From Streptomyces sp. H27-C3 (GTDB lineage: Bacteria; Actinomycetota; Actinomycetes; Streptomycetales; Streptomycetaceae), in contig NZ_JASITA010000034.1 in NCBI RefSeq assembly GCF_030063415.1, positions 1 to 64,000 of the forward strand: DNA of 64,000 nt, given 5' to 3'. Positions 33,694 to 42,580 of this stretch are shown here, piece by piece. Under the pieces are notes generated by a model. That model saw nothing but the letters and a program-made list of their open reading frames with translations, made no database searches and was not told where the DNA came from. The position numbers were made by a program, and so were the translations under genes. Numbering within the stretch: position 1 is the first letter of the stretch; the number at the start of each line of letters is the position of its first letter.

Positions 33694-36228
33694 TCAGAGC
33701 CGGGGGTCGACCGGCTCCGACTCCAGCGCGAGGACCGCGAAGACCGACTCATGGACGCGCCACAGCGGTTCGCTGTCCGCCAGCCGGTCCAGGGCCTCCA
33801 GGCCGAGCGCGTACTCGCGCAGCGCGAGCGAGCGCTTGTGGCCGAGGGACCGGCCGCGCAGCCGCCGCAGGTTCTCCGGACGGGTGTACTCGGGACCGTA
33901 GATGATCCGCAGGTACTCCCGGCCGCGCACCTTGATGCCCGGCTGCACCAGCCTGTTCTTCGCGTCGCGCACGAGCGCCTGGAGCGGCTTCACCACCATG
34001 CCCTCGCCACCGCGGCTGGTCATCTCCAGCCACCAGTCGATGCCCGCCTGTACGTCGGACTCGTCGCCGGTGTCGACGATCAGGCGGCGGGTGGTCTGCA
34101 GCAGTCCCGACTGGTCGTGCTCGATCATCCGGTCGATCAGCGCGAGCTGCTCGTCGTGCGGCAGCCCTGCGAGGCTGCGGCCCTGGGCGGCCAGGATCTG
34201 GAAGGGCGCGAGGCGCACGCCTTCCAGGCCTTCGGTCGGCCAGCAGTAACGCCGGTACGCCCGGGTGAACGCGGCCGCGTCGATGGCCCTCTCGCGCTGC
34301 TTGACCAGCAGCCCGTCCACCTCGACGCCACGGGCCCGAGCGACTTCGAGGGCGTCGATCGCACCGGGGAAGACCGCGCGCGACGCGGCGCCCACCGCCG
34401 CGTACTGCGACCGCAGCAGACCGGTGGCCTTGAGCGACCACGGCATCAGCTCGGCGTCGAGCAGCAGCCAGTCCGTCTCCAGTTCAGTCCAGAGCCCGGC
34501 GGCTGTGGCCGCCTCGCGCAGCCGGCCCAGGATCTCCTCGGTGACCGCGGGGTTGTCGAAGAAGGGGCGGCCGGTACGGGTGCACAGCGAGCCGGTCGGG
34601 CCGTCGACGCCGAAGCGCTCGCGCGCCGCGTCCGCGTCACGGCAGACCAGGGCCACCGCCCGCGAACCCATGTGCTTCTCCTCGCACACCACCCTGGCGA
34701 CGGCGTCCGACCTGTACTGGGCGAAGGCCTCGGCCGGGTGCTCCAGGTACCCCTCGCGCTCCGAGGTCCCGGTCGGCGACATGGTCGGCGGGAGATACGG
34801 CACGAGGCGCGGGTCGACCGCGAAACGGCTCATCACTTCGAGCGCCGCAGCCGCGTTCTCCTCGCGGACGGCGACCCGCCCCATGTGCCGGGTCTCCACG
34901 ATGCGCCTGCCGTGCACGTCGGCGAGGTCCAGCGGACGGCCGTCGTGACCGCCGGGCGCCTCGGTGCTGAGCGGCTTCACCGGCTCGTACCAGACCTGCT
35001 CGGCCGGTACGTCGACGAGCTCGCGCTCCGGCCAGCGCAGCGCGGTCATCTTCCCGCCGAACACCGCGCCGGTGTCCAGGCAGATGGTGTTGTTGATCCA
35101 CGAGGTGTTGGGCACGGGTGTGTGGCCGTAGACGACGGCCGCGCGGCCCCGGTAGTCCTCGGCCCACGGGTAGCGCACGGGCAGGCCGAACTCGTCGGTC
35201 TCGCCGGTCGTGTCGCCGTACAAAGCGTGCGAGCGGACCCGGCCCGAGGTGCGGCCGTGGTACTTCTCGGGCAGACCCGCGTGGCAGACGACCAGCTCAC
35301 CGCCGTCGAGGACGTAGTGGCTGACGAGCCCGTCGATGAACTCCCGCACCTTCTCCTTGAAGGCGTCGTCCTCCTTCTCCAACTGCTCGATGGTCTCGAG
35401 GAGTCCGTGCGTGTGCTGGACGTTGCGCCCCTTGAGATAACGGCCGAGCTTGTTCTCGTGGTTCCCGGGCACGCACAGCGCGTTGCCGGCGGCGACCATG
35501 CCCATCACCAGGCGCAGCACGCCGGGGCTGTCGGGGCCGCGGTCGACGAGGTCACCGACGAAGACAGCCGTGCGGCCGTCTGGGTGCGCCCCGTCGACGT
35601 AACCGAGCTTGCCGAGCAGGGTCTCCAGCTCGGAGCGGCAGCCGTGGATGTCGCCGACGATGTCGAAGGGACCGGTGAGGTGCCGCAGGTCGTTGAACCG
35701 CTTCTCCAGCGAGATCTCGACGCTCCCGATCTCCTCGACACCGCGCAGGATGTGCACCTTGCGGAAGCCCTCGCGCTCCAGGCCCCGCAGGGAGCGCCGC
35801 AGTTCGCGCTGGTGGCGCTGGATGACATGGCGGGGCATACCGGCCCGGTCGGGGCGGGTGGCGTTGCGCTCGGCGCAGACCGCCTCCGGCACATCGAGGA
35901 CGATCGCGATGGGCAGTACGTCGTACTCGCGGGCCAGCTTCACCAGCTCTTTGCGGCTCTCGGACTGCACGCTGGTCGCGTCGACGACGGTCAGCCGCCC
36001 GGCCGCGAGCCGCTTGCCCGCGATGTAGTGCAGTACGTCGAAGGCGTCGCCGCTCGCGCTCTGGTCGTTCTCGTCGTCGGCGACGAGGCCGCGGCAGAAG
36101 TCGGAGGAGAGGACCTCGGTGGGCCTGAAGTGGGCTTTGGCAAAGGTGGACTTGCCGGATCCGGTGGCGCCGATCAGCACCACGAGGGAGAGGTCGGGCA
36201 CGGCGAGAGTGCGCTTGTTTCCGGTCAT
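33694..36228 (-). CDS. pnkp: polynucleotide kinase-phosphatase-ligase (bacterial Pnkp)
   Basis: An 844-residue RNA end-healing and sealing enzyme. Residues 1-170 are the 5' kinase (GATGSGKST at 20-28, then SSDFCR). About 185-430 is the metallophosphoesterase 3' phosphatase (GDIHGCRSE, GDLVDRGPDS, VPGNHENKLGR, VYGHTPVPN). About 480 to the end is the ligase/nucleotidyltransferase (adenylated Lys in EEKHMGSRAV near 515, GEGMVVKP). The ATG overlaps the Hen1 stop by four bases, so the two are translationally coupled. In Clostridium thermocellum Pnkp and Hen1 form a complex that repairs and 2'-O-methylates RNAs cut by ribotoxins. The same role is expected here. Confidence 0.95.
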   Translation of the reverse strand: MTGNKRTLAVPDLSLVVLIGATGSGKSTFAKAHFRPTEVLSSDFCRGLVADDENDQSASGDAFDVLHYIAGKRLAAGRLTVVDATSVQSESRKELVKLAREYDVLPIAIVLDVPEAVCAERNATRPDRAGMPRHVIQRHQRELRRSLRGLEREGFRKVHILRGVEEIGSVEISLEKRFNDLRHLTGPFDIVGDIHGCRSELETLLGKLGYVDGAHPDGRTAVFVGDLVDRGPDSPGVLRLVMGMVAAGNALCVPGNHENKLGRYLKGRNVQHTHGLLETIEQLEKEDDAFKEKVREFIDGLVSHYVLDGGELVVCHAGLPEKYHGRTSGRVRSHALYGDTTGETDEFGLPVRYPWAEDYRGRAAVVYGHTPVPNTSWINNTICLDTGAVFGGKMTALRWPERELVDVPAEQVWYEPVKPLSTEAPGGHDGRPLDLADVHGRRIVETRHMGRVAVREENAAAALEVMSRFAVDPRLVPYLPPTMSPTGTSEREGYLEHPAEAFAQYRSDAVARVVCEEKHMGSRAVALVCRDADAARERFGVDGPTGSLCTRTGRPFFDNPAVTEEILGRLREAATAAGLWTELETDWLLLDAELMPWSLKATGLLRSQYAAVGAASRAVFPGAIDALEVARARGVEVDGLLVKQRERAIDAAAFTRAYRRYCWPTEGLEGVRLAPFQILAAQGRSLAGLPHDEQLALIDRMIEHDQSGLLQTTRRLIVDTGDESDVQAGIDWWLEMTSRGGEGMVVKPLQALVRDAKNRLVQPGIKVRGREYLRIIYGPEYTRPENLRRLRGRSLGHKRSLALREYALGLEALDRLADSEPLWRVHESVFAVLALESEPVDPRL

Positions 36229-37718
36229 GCTGCCTTCTCCTCCTTCGAGTTCCTGGTGCCGGCCCTGCTCGGGCTCTCCGGCTCGGCGGTCCTGCTGAAC
36301 ACCGCCATCTGGGTGGGCGGCCCCACCTCGGGGTCGTCGGGTCCGACCGGGACGAACTCCACGGTGTAGCGGTGCCGTTCGGCCGCTGCGGCGGCCCACG
36401 TGCGAAACTCCTCACGGGTCCATTCGAAGCGGTGGTCGCCGTGCCGCACATGCCCGGCGGGCAGGGATTCCCACCGCACGTTGTACTCGACGTTCGGCGT
36501 CGTCACGAGGACGGTGCGCGGCCGCGCCGAGCCGAACACCGCGTACTCCAGGGCGGGCAGCCTGGGCAGGTCGATGTGCTCGATCACCTCACTGAGCACT
36601 GCCGCGTCATACCCCTTGAGCCGTTTGTCGGTGTACGCGAGGGAGCCCTGCATCAGCTTCACGCGTGCGGCCCGCCGCTCGCCGAGCTTGTCCAGGTGGA
36701 GCCGGCGGGAGGCGACGGTCAGGGCGCGCATCGACACATCGACACCGACGATCTCGGTGAACTTCACGTCCTTCAGCAGCGCCTGCACCAACTGGCCCTG
36801 CCCGCAGCCCAGGTCGAGAACCCGGGACGCCCCGGACTCGCCCAGCGCCGCCAGGATCGCGTCGCGGCGCTGCACGGCGAGCGGTACCGGCTTGTCCTCG
36901 GTGTCCGCCGACTCGTCGACGGCGTTGTCGACGTCCTCGACCACGAGGTCGTCGGCCTCGGCCAGCCGCACCAGCTCAAGGCGCTCCATCGCCTGTCGGG
37001 TCAGACCCCAGCGGCGCGACAGATAACGGCTGGTGATCAGCTTCTGCTCCGGGTGCTCGGCCAGCCAGCCCTCACCGGCCCGCAGCAGCTTGTCGACCTC
37101 GTCGGGCGCGACCCAGTAGTGCTTGGCGTCGTCCAGAACCGGCAGCAGGACATACAGCTGACGCAGCGCGTCGGCGAGCCGCAGCTCCCCTTCCAGCACC
37201 AGCTGTACGTACCGCGAGTCGCCCCACTGCGGGAACTCCTTGTCCAGCTGCACCGGCTCGGCCACCACCGACGTCCAGCCCAGCGGCGCGAACAGCTTCG
37301 TCACCAGCTCCGCGCCGCCCCGGGCGGGCAGCGCGGGCAGCTCGACGCGCAGCGGCAGCGGGGACTCCGCACGCTCGGGAAGCGCCTTGCACAGGCCCTG
37401 CAGGGCGGTCCTGAAGACGGTGCTCAGCGCGACGGCGAGCAGTGACGACGCGGCGTACGGACGGTCGTTGACGTACTGCGCGAGCGCGGAGTCGGGCGAG
37501 CTGCCGCGGTCCTTGCCCTTGCTCCGCCGCACCAGCGCCACCGGATCGACCTCCAGCAGCAGCGCGGCCGTGCACCGCTCGGCGGTCGCCTCAGGGTAGA
37601 AGACGTGCGCCGTGCCGTGGGAGGTCTTGTACGCCTGCGCCTTCTCGGGATGCTTGTGCAGCAGGAATCCGAGGTCGGTGGCGGGGCGCAGGTCCGTTCC
37701 TGTGGTGCTGATCGTCAT
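36225..37718 (-). CDS. hen1: 3'-terminal RNA ribose 2'-O-methyltransferase Hen1
   Basis: A 497-residue bacterial Hen1. The N-terminal half (1-245) is the Pnkp-interacting and ligase-activating domain. The C-terminal half is the SAM methyltransferase, with VLDLGCGQGQLVQALL (SAM motif, near 297), the metal-binding SEVIEHIDLPR, and GHVRHGDHRFEWTREEF supplying the His ligands. It marks the 3' end of the damaged RNA so the repaired site resists the same cut. The start is the ATG at 37718; a GTG two codons upstream is an alternative, and neither has a clear ribosome site. It is the first gene of the Hen1-Pnkp operon. Confidence 0.95.
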   Translation of the reverse strand: MTISTTGTDLRPATDLGFLLHKHPEKAQAYKTSHGTAHVFYPEATAERCTAALLLEVDPVALVRRSKGKDRGSSPDSALAQYVNDRPYAASSLLAVALSTVFRTALQGLCKALPERAESPLPLRVELPALPARGGAELVTKLFAPLGWTSVVAEPVQLDKEFPQWGDSRYVQLVLEGELRLADALRQLYVLLPVLDDAKHYWVAPDEVDKLLRAGEGWLAEHPEQKLITSRYLSRRWGLTRQAMERLELVRLAEADDLVVEDVDNAVDESADTEDKPVPLAVQRRDAILAALGESGASRVLDLGCGQGQLVQALLKDVKFTEIVGVDVSMRALTVASRRLHLDKLGERRAARVKLMQGSLAYTDKRLKGYDAAVLSEVIEHIDLPRLPALEYAVFGSARPRTVLVTTPNVEYNVRWESLPAGHVRHGDHRFEWTREEFRTWAAAAAERHRYTVEFVPVGPDDPEVGPPTQMAVFSRTAEPESPSRAGTRNSKEEKAA

Positions 37719-37888
37719 GAACACACGTCTGAGTATCGCCGGATCGACATCTTCCGGCCAGGGAGTTTGGACGGCGGAGTCCGGGTCGCGCCTGGGCGGG
37801 CAGGTGCGGGGGCCGGTGCCAGTGCCGGTGCGGAGAGTCCGGGTCAGCCCGGTCGGGCCGAGTCCGGTCGCTTCCTGGCGGCCGGGGC

Positions 37889-38173
37889 TCAGGGGGCTTC
37901 GCGCAGCAGGTGCGGCGCGTGTTTCCGGACCTCCTGCCGCAGCTGCCGCATCGACGGGTTCACCATCGCCCGTCCGGCCACGGTCACCGTGGGCACCGTC
38001 TCGTTCCCGTCCGCGACCGAGCGGACGTACGCCGCGGCCCCGGGGTGCTTCCAGATGTTCACCTCGGTGCGCCGCAGCCGCGCGAGGCGCAGCCTCAGCC
38101 GCAGCTTCATGCGGTACGGGCAGCCGGGCCGCCAGTAGACGACCACACCGTCAGCGTCACGATCCCCGGCCAT
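37889..38173 (-). CDS. glutaredoxin/mycoredoxin-like protein with one active-site Cys
   Basis: A 94-residue thioredoxin-fold protein with GGGGGAA before the start. VVVYWRPGCPYRMKLRLRLR aligns with the CPYC redox motif of actinobacterial mycoredoxins, but the second Cys is Arg (C-P-Y-R). The cis-Pro segment is NETVPTVTVAGRAMVNPSMR. It could work as a monothiol glutaredoxin-type protein using mycothiol or have lost redox function. The gene stands alone between hen1 and the homocysteine methyltransferase gene. Confidence 0.75.
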   Translation of the reverse strand: MAGDRDADGVVVYWRPGCPYRMKLRLRLRLARLRRTEVNIWKHPGAAAYVRSVADGNETVPTVTVAGRAMVNPSMRQLRQEVRKHAPHLLREAP

Positions 38174-38243
38174 GTTTTCCCCCTGCTCCTGTGCACGTGG
38201 CGCAGAGCGTAGCGGCGGAGGAGAGGGGTGGGTGCCGCCGGAG

Positions 38244-39155
38244 TCACCCCGCTTCCGGCCGCAGCAGTCCGGCCAGCTCCGCGATCCGCCCCGGCCCGAT
38301 CCGGCAGCAGCCGCCGACCAGCCGTGCCCCGTCCGCCTGCCACTCCCTCACCCGCTCCGGATCATAGGTACGCCCACCCCGCCATCTCCGGCCCTCCGCG
38401 TCCCACTTCTCCCCGCTGTTCGGGTAGATGACGACCGGCTTGCCGGTCATCGAAGCGGCGCGCTCCACGGCCCGGTCCGCGTCGTGCGGTTCGCAGCAGT
38501 TGACCCCCACGGCGATCACCTGCTCGTTCCTAGCGGCGAGCTCGAAGGCCGCGTCCAGTCGCTGACCAGCGCGGGTACGGTCCCCGTCGATGCTGTACGA
38601 GAGCCAGACGGGCACCCCGCACCCGGCCACTGCCCGCAGCAGCGCCTCCGCCTCGTCGGTGTCCGGCACCGTCTCCAGCGCGAGCACGTCGGGCTCCGCC
38701 GCGACCAGGGCCTCGATCCGGGGCCGATGGAAGCGCTCCAGCTCCCGCACGGACAGCCCGTACCGCCCGCGGTACTCGCTGCCGTCGGCGAGCATCGCCC
38801 CGTACGGCCCGACCGAGGCCGCCACCCACACCTCCCGCTCGGTGAACTCCCCTGCGGCGCGTGCCAGTTTTACGCTGCGTGCCATCAACTTCGCCGCTTC
38901 GCGCGGCGCGACACCCCGCCGCGCGAAGCCTTCGAAGGTCGCCTGGTAGCTGGCGGTGATCAGCACCTGTGCGCCCGCCCGTACATACGACGCGTGCGCC
39001 GCCGCGATCTGCTGCGGGGCATCGGCGAGGAGCCGCGCCGACCAGAGCGCGTCGGAAAGATCACAGCCCTGCGCCTCCAGTTGGTTCGACAGACCGCCGT
39101 CGAGGACAACCGGCCCCTCGGCGAGGGCGGCAGCCATCGAACGCACCGGCTTCAC
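38244..39155 (-). CDS. mmuM: homocysteine S-methyltransferase
   Basis: A 303-residue Zn-dependent methyltransferase that makes methionine from homocysteine with S-methylmethionine or SAM as methyl donor. The features are VVLDGGLSNQLEAQGCDL at the N-terminus, LITASYQATFEGFARRG and VLALETVPDTDEAEALL. The Zn-binding Cys residues are in VGVNCCEPHD and, near the C-terminus, in LVGGCCRIGPGRI. There is no vitamin B12 or folate domain. It is probably a single gene. Confidence 0.92.
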   Translation of the reverse strand: MKPVRSMAAALAEGPVVLDGGLSNQLEAQGCDLSDALWSARLLADAPQQIAAAHASYVRAGAQVLITASYQATFEGFARRGVAPREAAKLMARSVKLARAAGEFTEREVWVAASVGPYGAMLADGSEYRGRYGLSVRELERFHRPRIEALVAAEPDVLALETVPDTDEAEALLRAVAGCGVPVWLSYSIDGDRTRAGQRLDAAFELAARNEQVIAVGVNCCEPHDADRAVERAASMTGKPVVIYPNSGEKWDAEGRRWRGGRTYDPERVREWQADGARLVGGCCRIGPGRIAELAGLLRPEAG

Positions 39156-39218
39156 AGTGACTCCTTTGCTCTTTCCAGCTCTTCCTGCGCCGCTGCCCCG
39201 CAGACGCGTCAGCTTGCG

Positions 39219-40142
39219 TCAGCTCAGCTGGGACTGGACCTGCGAGGAGATCAGCTCAAGGTGGTCGAGGTCGTCCAGATCCAGCATCTGGAGGTAGATC
39301 CGGGAGGCGCCGAGCGCGCCGTACCGGCCGATCTTGTCCACCACCTCCGCGGGGGAGCCCGCCAGCCCGTTCGCCTTCAGCTCCGCCACCTCCCTTCCGA
39401 TGACAGCCGCCCGGCGCGCCACCTCCGCGTCGTCCTTGCCCACGCACGCCACCAGCGCGTTGGAGTACACCAGGTCGTCCGCCTTGCGCCCGGCCTTCTC
39501 GGCTGCGGCCCGCACCCGGCCGAACTGCTTCTCGCTGTCCTCCAGCGAGGCGAACGGGATATTGAACTCGTCGGCGTACTGCGCGGCCAGTCGCGGCGTA
39601 CGGCTCGCGCCGTGTCCGCCGATCAGGACCGGTACCTTGGACTGGGCGGGCTTGGGCAAGGCAGGCGAGTTGGTCAGCTGGTAGTACGTCCCGTCATAGT
39701 TGAACTTCTCACCGACCTTCGTCGCCCACAGGCCGGTGACGATCGCCAGCTGCTCCTCGAGCCGGCCGAACTTCTCTTTCGGGAACGGAATGCCGTACGC
39801 CCGGTGCTCGTCATCGAACCAGCCCGCCCCCAGACCGAGCTCGACCCGCCCGCCCGACATCTGGTCGACCTGCGCCACCTGGATGGCCAGTACGCCCGGC
39901 AGCCGGAAGGTGCCCGCGGTCATCAGGGTGCCCAGCCGGATCCTCTTGGTCTCGCGGGCGAGGCCGGCCAGGGTGATCCAGGCATCGGTCGGTCCCGGCA
40001 GGCCGTCGCCCGACCCCATCCGCAGATAGTGGTCGGAGCGGTAGAAGGCGTCGAAGCCGAGGTCCTCGGTGGCTTTGGCCACGGTCAGCAGGGTGTCGTA
40101 GCTCGCCCCTTGCTGGGGCTCGGTGAAGATTCGAAGATCCAT
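39219..40142 (-). CDS. LLM-class F420-dependent oxidoreductase
   Basis: A 307-residue luciferase-like TIM-barrel protein. It starts MDLRIFTEPQQGASYDTLLT at the ATG at 40142, which has AGGA upstream. Typical segments are EDLGFDAFYRSDHYL, RIRLGTLMTAGTFRLPGVLA, MSGGRVELGLGAGWFDDEHR and PVLIGGHGASRTPRLAAQYA. The subgroup in actinomycetes generally uses coenzyme F420 rather than FMN. The substrate is unknown and neighbours give no hint. Confidence 0.85.
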   Translation of the reverse strand: MDLRIFTEPQQGASYDTLLTVAKATEDLGFDAFYRSDHYLRMGSGDGLPGPTDAWITLAGLARETKRIRLGTLMTAGTFRLPGVLAIQVAQVDQMSGGRVELGLGAGWFDDEHRAYGIPFPKEKFGRLEEQLAIVTGLWATKVGEKFNYDGTYYQLTNSPALPKPAQSKVPVLIGGHGASRTPRLAAQYADEFNIPFASLEDSEKQFGRVRAAAEKAGRKADDLVYSNALVACVGKDDAEVARRAAVIGREVAELKANGLAGSPAEVVDKIGRYGALGASRIYLQMLDLDDLDHLELISSQVQSQLS

Positions 40143-40353
40143 GCCGCCATCCTGCACCGTCGAACTGCCGCCTACCCCACCTCCCTCACCAGGCCCCCAC
40201 CTGCTCGGTCGGGTGAAATTTCGTCACGCTCACCATTCGCACACCTCCTCCCCGTCCGTACGGCCCCTCCCGGTGACCGAATCTGCCCGAGGTGATCGGC
40301 TGCCCGGACGGAGCCGACCGGTCCGCCTGACGGACCGTCCGAGGAGAGCCAGG

Positions 40354-40881
40354 TCATGACGGCTCCGCCGCCGGGTCCCGATCGGCGCTCCGCGTCCTGC
40401 CCTGCTCCCGCACCGTGAGCCGACGCAGCATCCCGCGCACCCGGTCGCTCGACTCGTCGGCGGCGTCGATCCCTTCGATGCACTGCCAGTAGAGCGCCTC
40501 CTCGTCGGTGGCGCACGCGACCCCGACGAGCGCTATCCCCACCTCGCCGAGCAGCCCGGCCAAACCGGTCAACGCCTCATGCACGTCCGCCACTTCGGAC
40601 AGCTGCGCGGCGCGCGGGCGGGAGCAGGGAGGGACCCCGCCGGTAAAGCACAGCTCGCTCGCTCGCAGCACCGCACTGTCCAGCACCCCGGAGCCCCGCC
40701 CACCCACCTCACTCAGCCCCCGGGCCTCGCCTCTCAGCTCCGGCGGCCCGGTCAGTGCCAGTCGGCCGCCGATCGCCTGCGCCAGTGTCTGTGCCTGCCA
40801 CGCCTCCGCCAGGATGTCCAGCGCCGCCCGGCTCTCCGCCAGTGCATGCCGACTGACCTTGATGAGCCGCATCGCGTCCAT
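40354..40881 (-). CDS. DUF6099-like conserved streptomycete protein
   Basis: A 175-residue helical protein beginning MDAMRLIKVSRHALAESRAA with long helices and a variable loop around 60-90. The C-terminal part reads VACATDEEALYWQCIEGIDA. It matches my memory of DUF6099 proteins, which are restricted to Streptomyces relatives and have no known function. No membrane segments or motifs are visible. Confidence 0.65.
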   Translation of the reverse strand: MDAMRLIKVSRHALAESRAALDILAEAWQAQTLAQAIGGRLALTGPPELRGEARGLSEVGGRGSGVLDSAVLRASELCFTGGVPPCSRPRAAQLSEVADVHEALTGLAGLLGEVGIALVGVACATDEEALYWQCIEGIDAADESSDRVRGMLRRLTVREQGRTRSADRDPAAEPS

Positions 40882-41012
40882 ACACCGCCCCCGTCCCTAC
40901 GATGGCCCGCTTCTTTCTTACGTTCTCCTGTCCACTACCCAGAGTGAGGTTCCAGGGCCCGGAAAGCCAGGGCTATGGCGAAATCTGTGCACTAATCGAC
41001 AGTTGTGGATAT

Positions 41013-41034
41013 GTCACTCACTCCGAAGAGTGAC
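41013..41034. terminator. hairpin overlapping the MazG stop codon
   Basis: GTCACTC (41013-41019) pairs with GAGTGAC (41028-41034) around an 8-base loop. The stem overlaps the last codons and stop of the MazG-like gene, so it may also affect its mRNA 3' end. Confidence 0.5.
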
Positions 41035-41368
41035 GATTCTTGGATTCCGGCACCGGGAAACGGTGTTCGTTCCGGTCGATCTTGGCTGCCAGCGCCGCAA
41101 GCACATCGACCCCCAACACCTCACAGAACTGCAGGAGATACGCCAGAACGTCCGCGGCCTCGTCCGCCACCCTGTGCGCGGAGCGCGAATCCTCCATCAC
41201 CCGCGCCGACTCCTCCGGCGTCAACCACTGGAAGATCTCGACCAGTTCGGACGCCTCCACGCTCAGCGCCACCGCGAGGTTCTTCGGCGTGTGGTACGGC
41301 TCCCACCCCCGCGCCGTCGCGAACTCGGCCAGCCTGCGCTGCAGTCCCTGCACATCCAGTTCCGTCAC
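41018..41368 (-). CDS. MazG-like nucleotide pyrophosphohydrolase
   Basis: A 116-residue all-alpha NTP pyrophosphatase of the RS21-C6/dCTPase type. The metal-binding EExxE-DxxD signature appears as VEASELVEIFQWL followed by RVADEAADVLAYLLQFCEVL. Such enzymes remove non-canonical or excess dNTPs by hydrolysis to dNMP and pyrophosphate. The ATG overlaps the stop of the ATPase gene by four bases, so the pair is translationally coupled. Confidence 0.88.
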   Translation of the reverse strand: MTELDVQGLQRRLAEFATARGWEPYHTPKNLAVALSVEASELVEIFQWLTPEESARVMEDSRSAHRVADEAADVLAYLLQFCEVLGVDVLAALAAKIDRNEHRFPVPESKNRHSSE

Positions 41369-42525
41369 GCCCCCAGGTCTACCACCGTCACCCCGTCCAC
41401 TCCGCGCGCGTACGGCGCATCCGAGACCGCCCCCACCAGCCGCATGTGCCTCTCCCCACAGATGTCCGCGGCGAGGGCCAGCAGCTCCCGCGACTGTGTG
41501 ACGTCCAGGGACCGGTCGAAGCCGTCCGCCAGGACGGTGAGCGCCTGCATCGCCGGAGGTACCTCGGCGACGGTGTCCATGGCCAGCACTCCGGGCCCGG
41601 TCAGCAGCACCAGGGCGAGTGCCAGGTAGCGCAACTCCCCGTCCCCCAGCCGCTCGACGGGCGTGGACCAGCGTTCACCGCGGGCCAGCACCGCCCGTAC
41701 CGTGCCGTCGGTCAGCTCCTCGACGGTCAGCTCGGCCACCGGCCCCGCGCATCCGGCGCGCACCATGGCGGTCAGTCGCGCATGGCGCCTCGCGCACTGG
41801 CTGCGCGTGCGCCACAGCACCTCCGCGAGATTGTCGCAGCCGGTCCGCAGCCGCCCCTCCCCCGTCGGCACCGGCTCTCGCATCCGCGGCGGCCTCGGGT
41901 CGCATGCGAACACCGACCGCAACGCGAGAATCATCTGCTCGGCCGCCGCCAGCACATGCAGCTGGCCCGGCGTCCGGCCCGCGACGCGCAGCGGCAACAG
42001 CGCGGTGCCCAGCCGGTCGTCGGGCAGGGGCGCACGAGTCACCGGCGCGGCTCCCCCTGTGTGCCAGGCCGCCTGCACGGAGCGCCGCGCCGGATCGCGC
42101 AGCGCGGTGGTCAGCAGCGTCCGCCCGTCGCACGTCAACCGCTCACCGGCGATCCGCAGCTCCGGCTCCACCTGCACGGCGAGGTCGAGCCGGACGGGTC
42201 CCACGGGCCCGTCCACGGTGCAGCCGATCCGGAAACCGCGTCGCCCCTGGGCATCCGGCGCCGCCCGTTCGGGCACGCACTCCGTCGGCCGGGGGAAGGC
42301 CTCGGCCAGTTCGGCGCCGCCGCCCAGCCGGGCCAGGGCCTCGTACACCTGGAGGACACTCGACTTGCCGCTGCCACTGGCCCCGGCGATGAGGGTGACC
42401 GGGCCGAGCGGGACGGCTGTCCCGCGGTGCGACTTGAAGGCGGACAGCCTGAGTTCGACGACGGTGGGCGGCCGGTGGGGTCCGGCCGCGGGGATGGGGG
42501 CGGTCGCCCGGGGAAGCACAGTCAT
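41365..42525 (-). CDS. AAA/RecF-like ATPase
   Basis: A 386-residue P-loop ATPase. The N-terminal core (VVELRLSAFKSHRGTAVPLG, Walker A GASGSGKSSVLQ) resembles RecF/ABC-type and OLD-type AAA proteins. The signature-like LGDGELRYLALALVLL and Walker B GVLAMDTVAE are near the C-terminus. There is no long coiled coil, so it is not a full SMC. The start is the ATG at 42525; no ribosome site is visible, and a GTG at the VVELRL segment is possible. It is coupled to the MazG-like gene and follows the SepF paralogue by 55 bp. Function unknown; DNA metabolism is the usual role of the fold. Confidence 0.75.
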   Translation of the reverse strand: MTVLPRATAPIPAAGPHRPPTVVELRLSAFKSHRGTAVPLGPVTLIAGASGSGKSSVLQVYEALARLGGGAELAEAFPRPTECVPERAAPDAQGRRGFRIGCTVDGPVGPVRLDLAVQVEPELRIAGERLTCDGRTLLTTALRDPARRSVQAAWHTGGAAPVTRAPLPDDRLGTALLPLRVAGRTPGQLHVLAAAEQMILALRSVFACDPRPPRMREPVPTGEGRLRTGCDNLAEVLWRTRSQCARRHARLTAMVRAGCAGPVAELTVEELTDGTVRAVLARGERWSTPVERLGDGELRYLALALVLLTGPGVLAMDTVAEVPPAMQALTVLADGFDRSLDVTQSRELLALAADICGERHMRLVGAVSDAPYARGVDGVTVVDLGA

Positions 42526-42580
42526 GGCCGGAGGGTAGCCAGGGCCGGTGGTGGCGAATCGTTCCGCCCGGTGGATCTTC

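Noticed and set aside
32446-36369. A 1307-codon plus-strand open frame opposite arcA and pnkp
   Set aside because: It spans two separate conserved genes on the other strand and has no domain.
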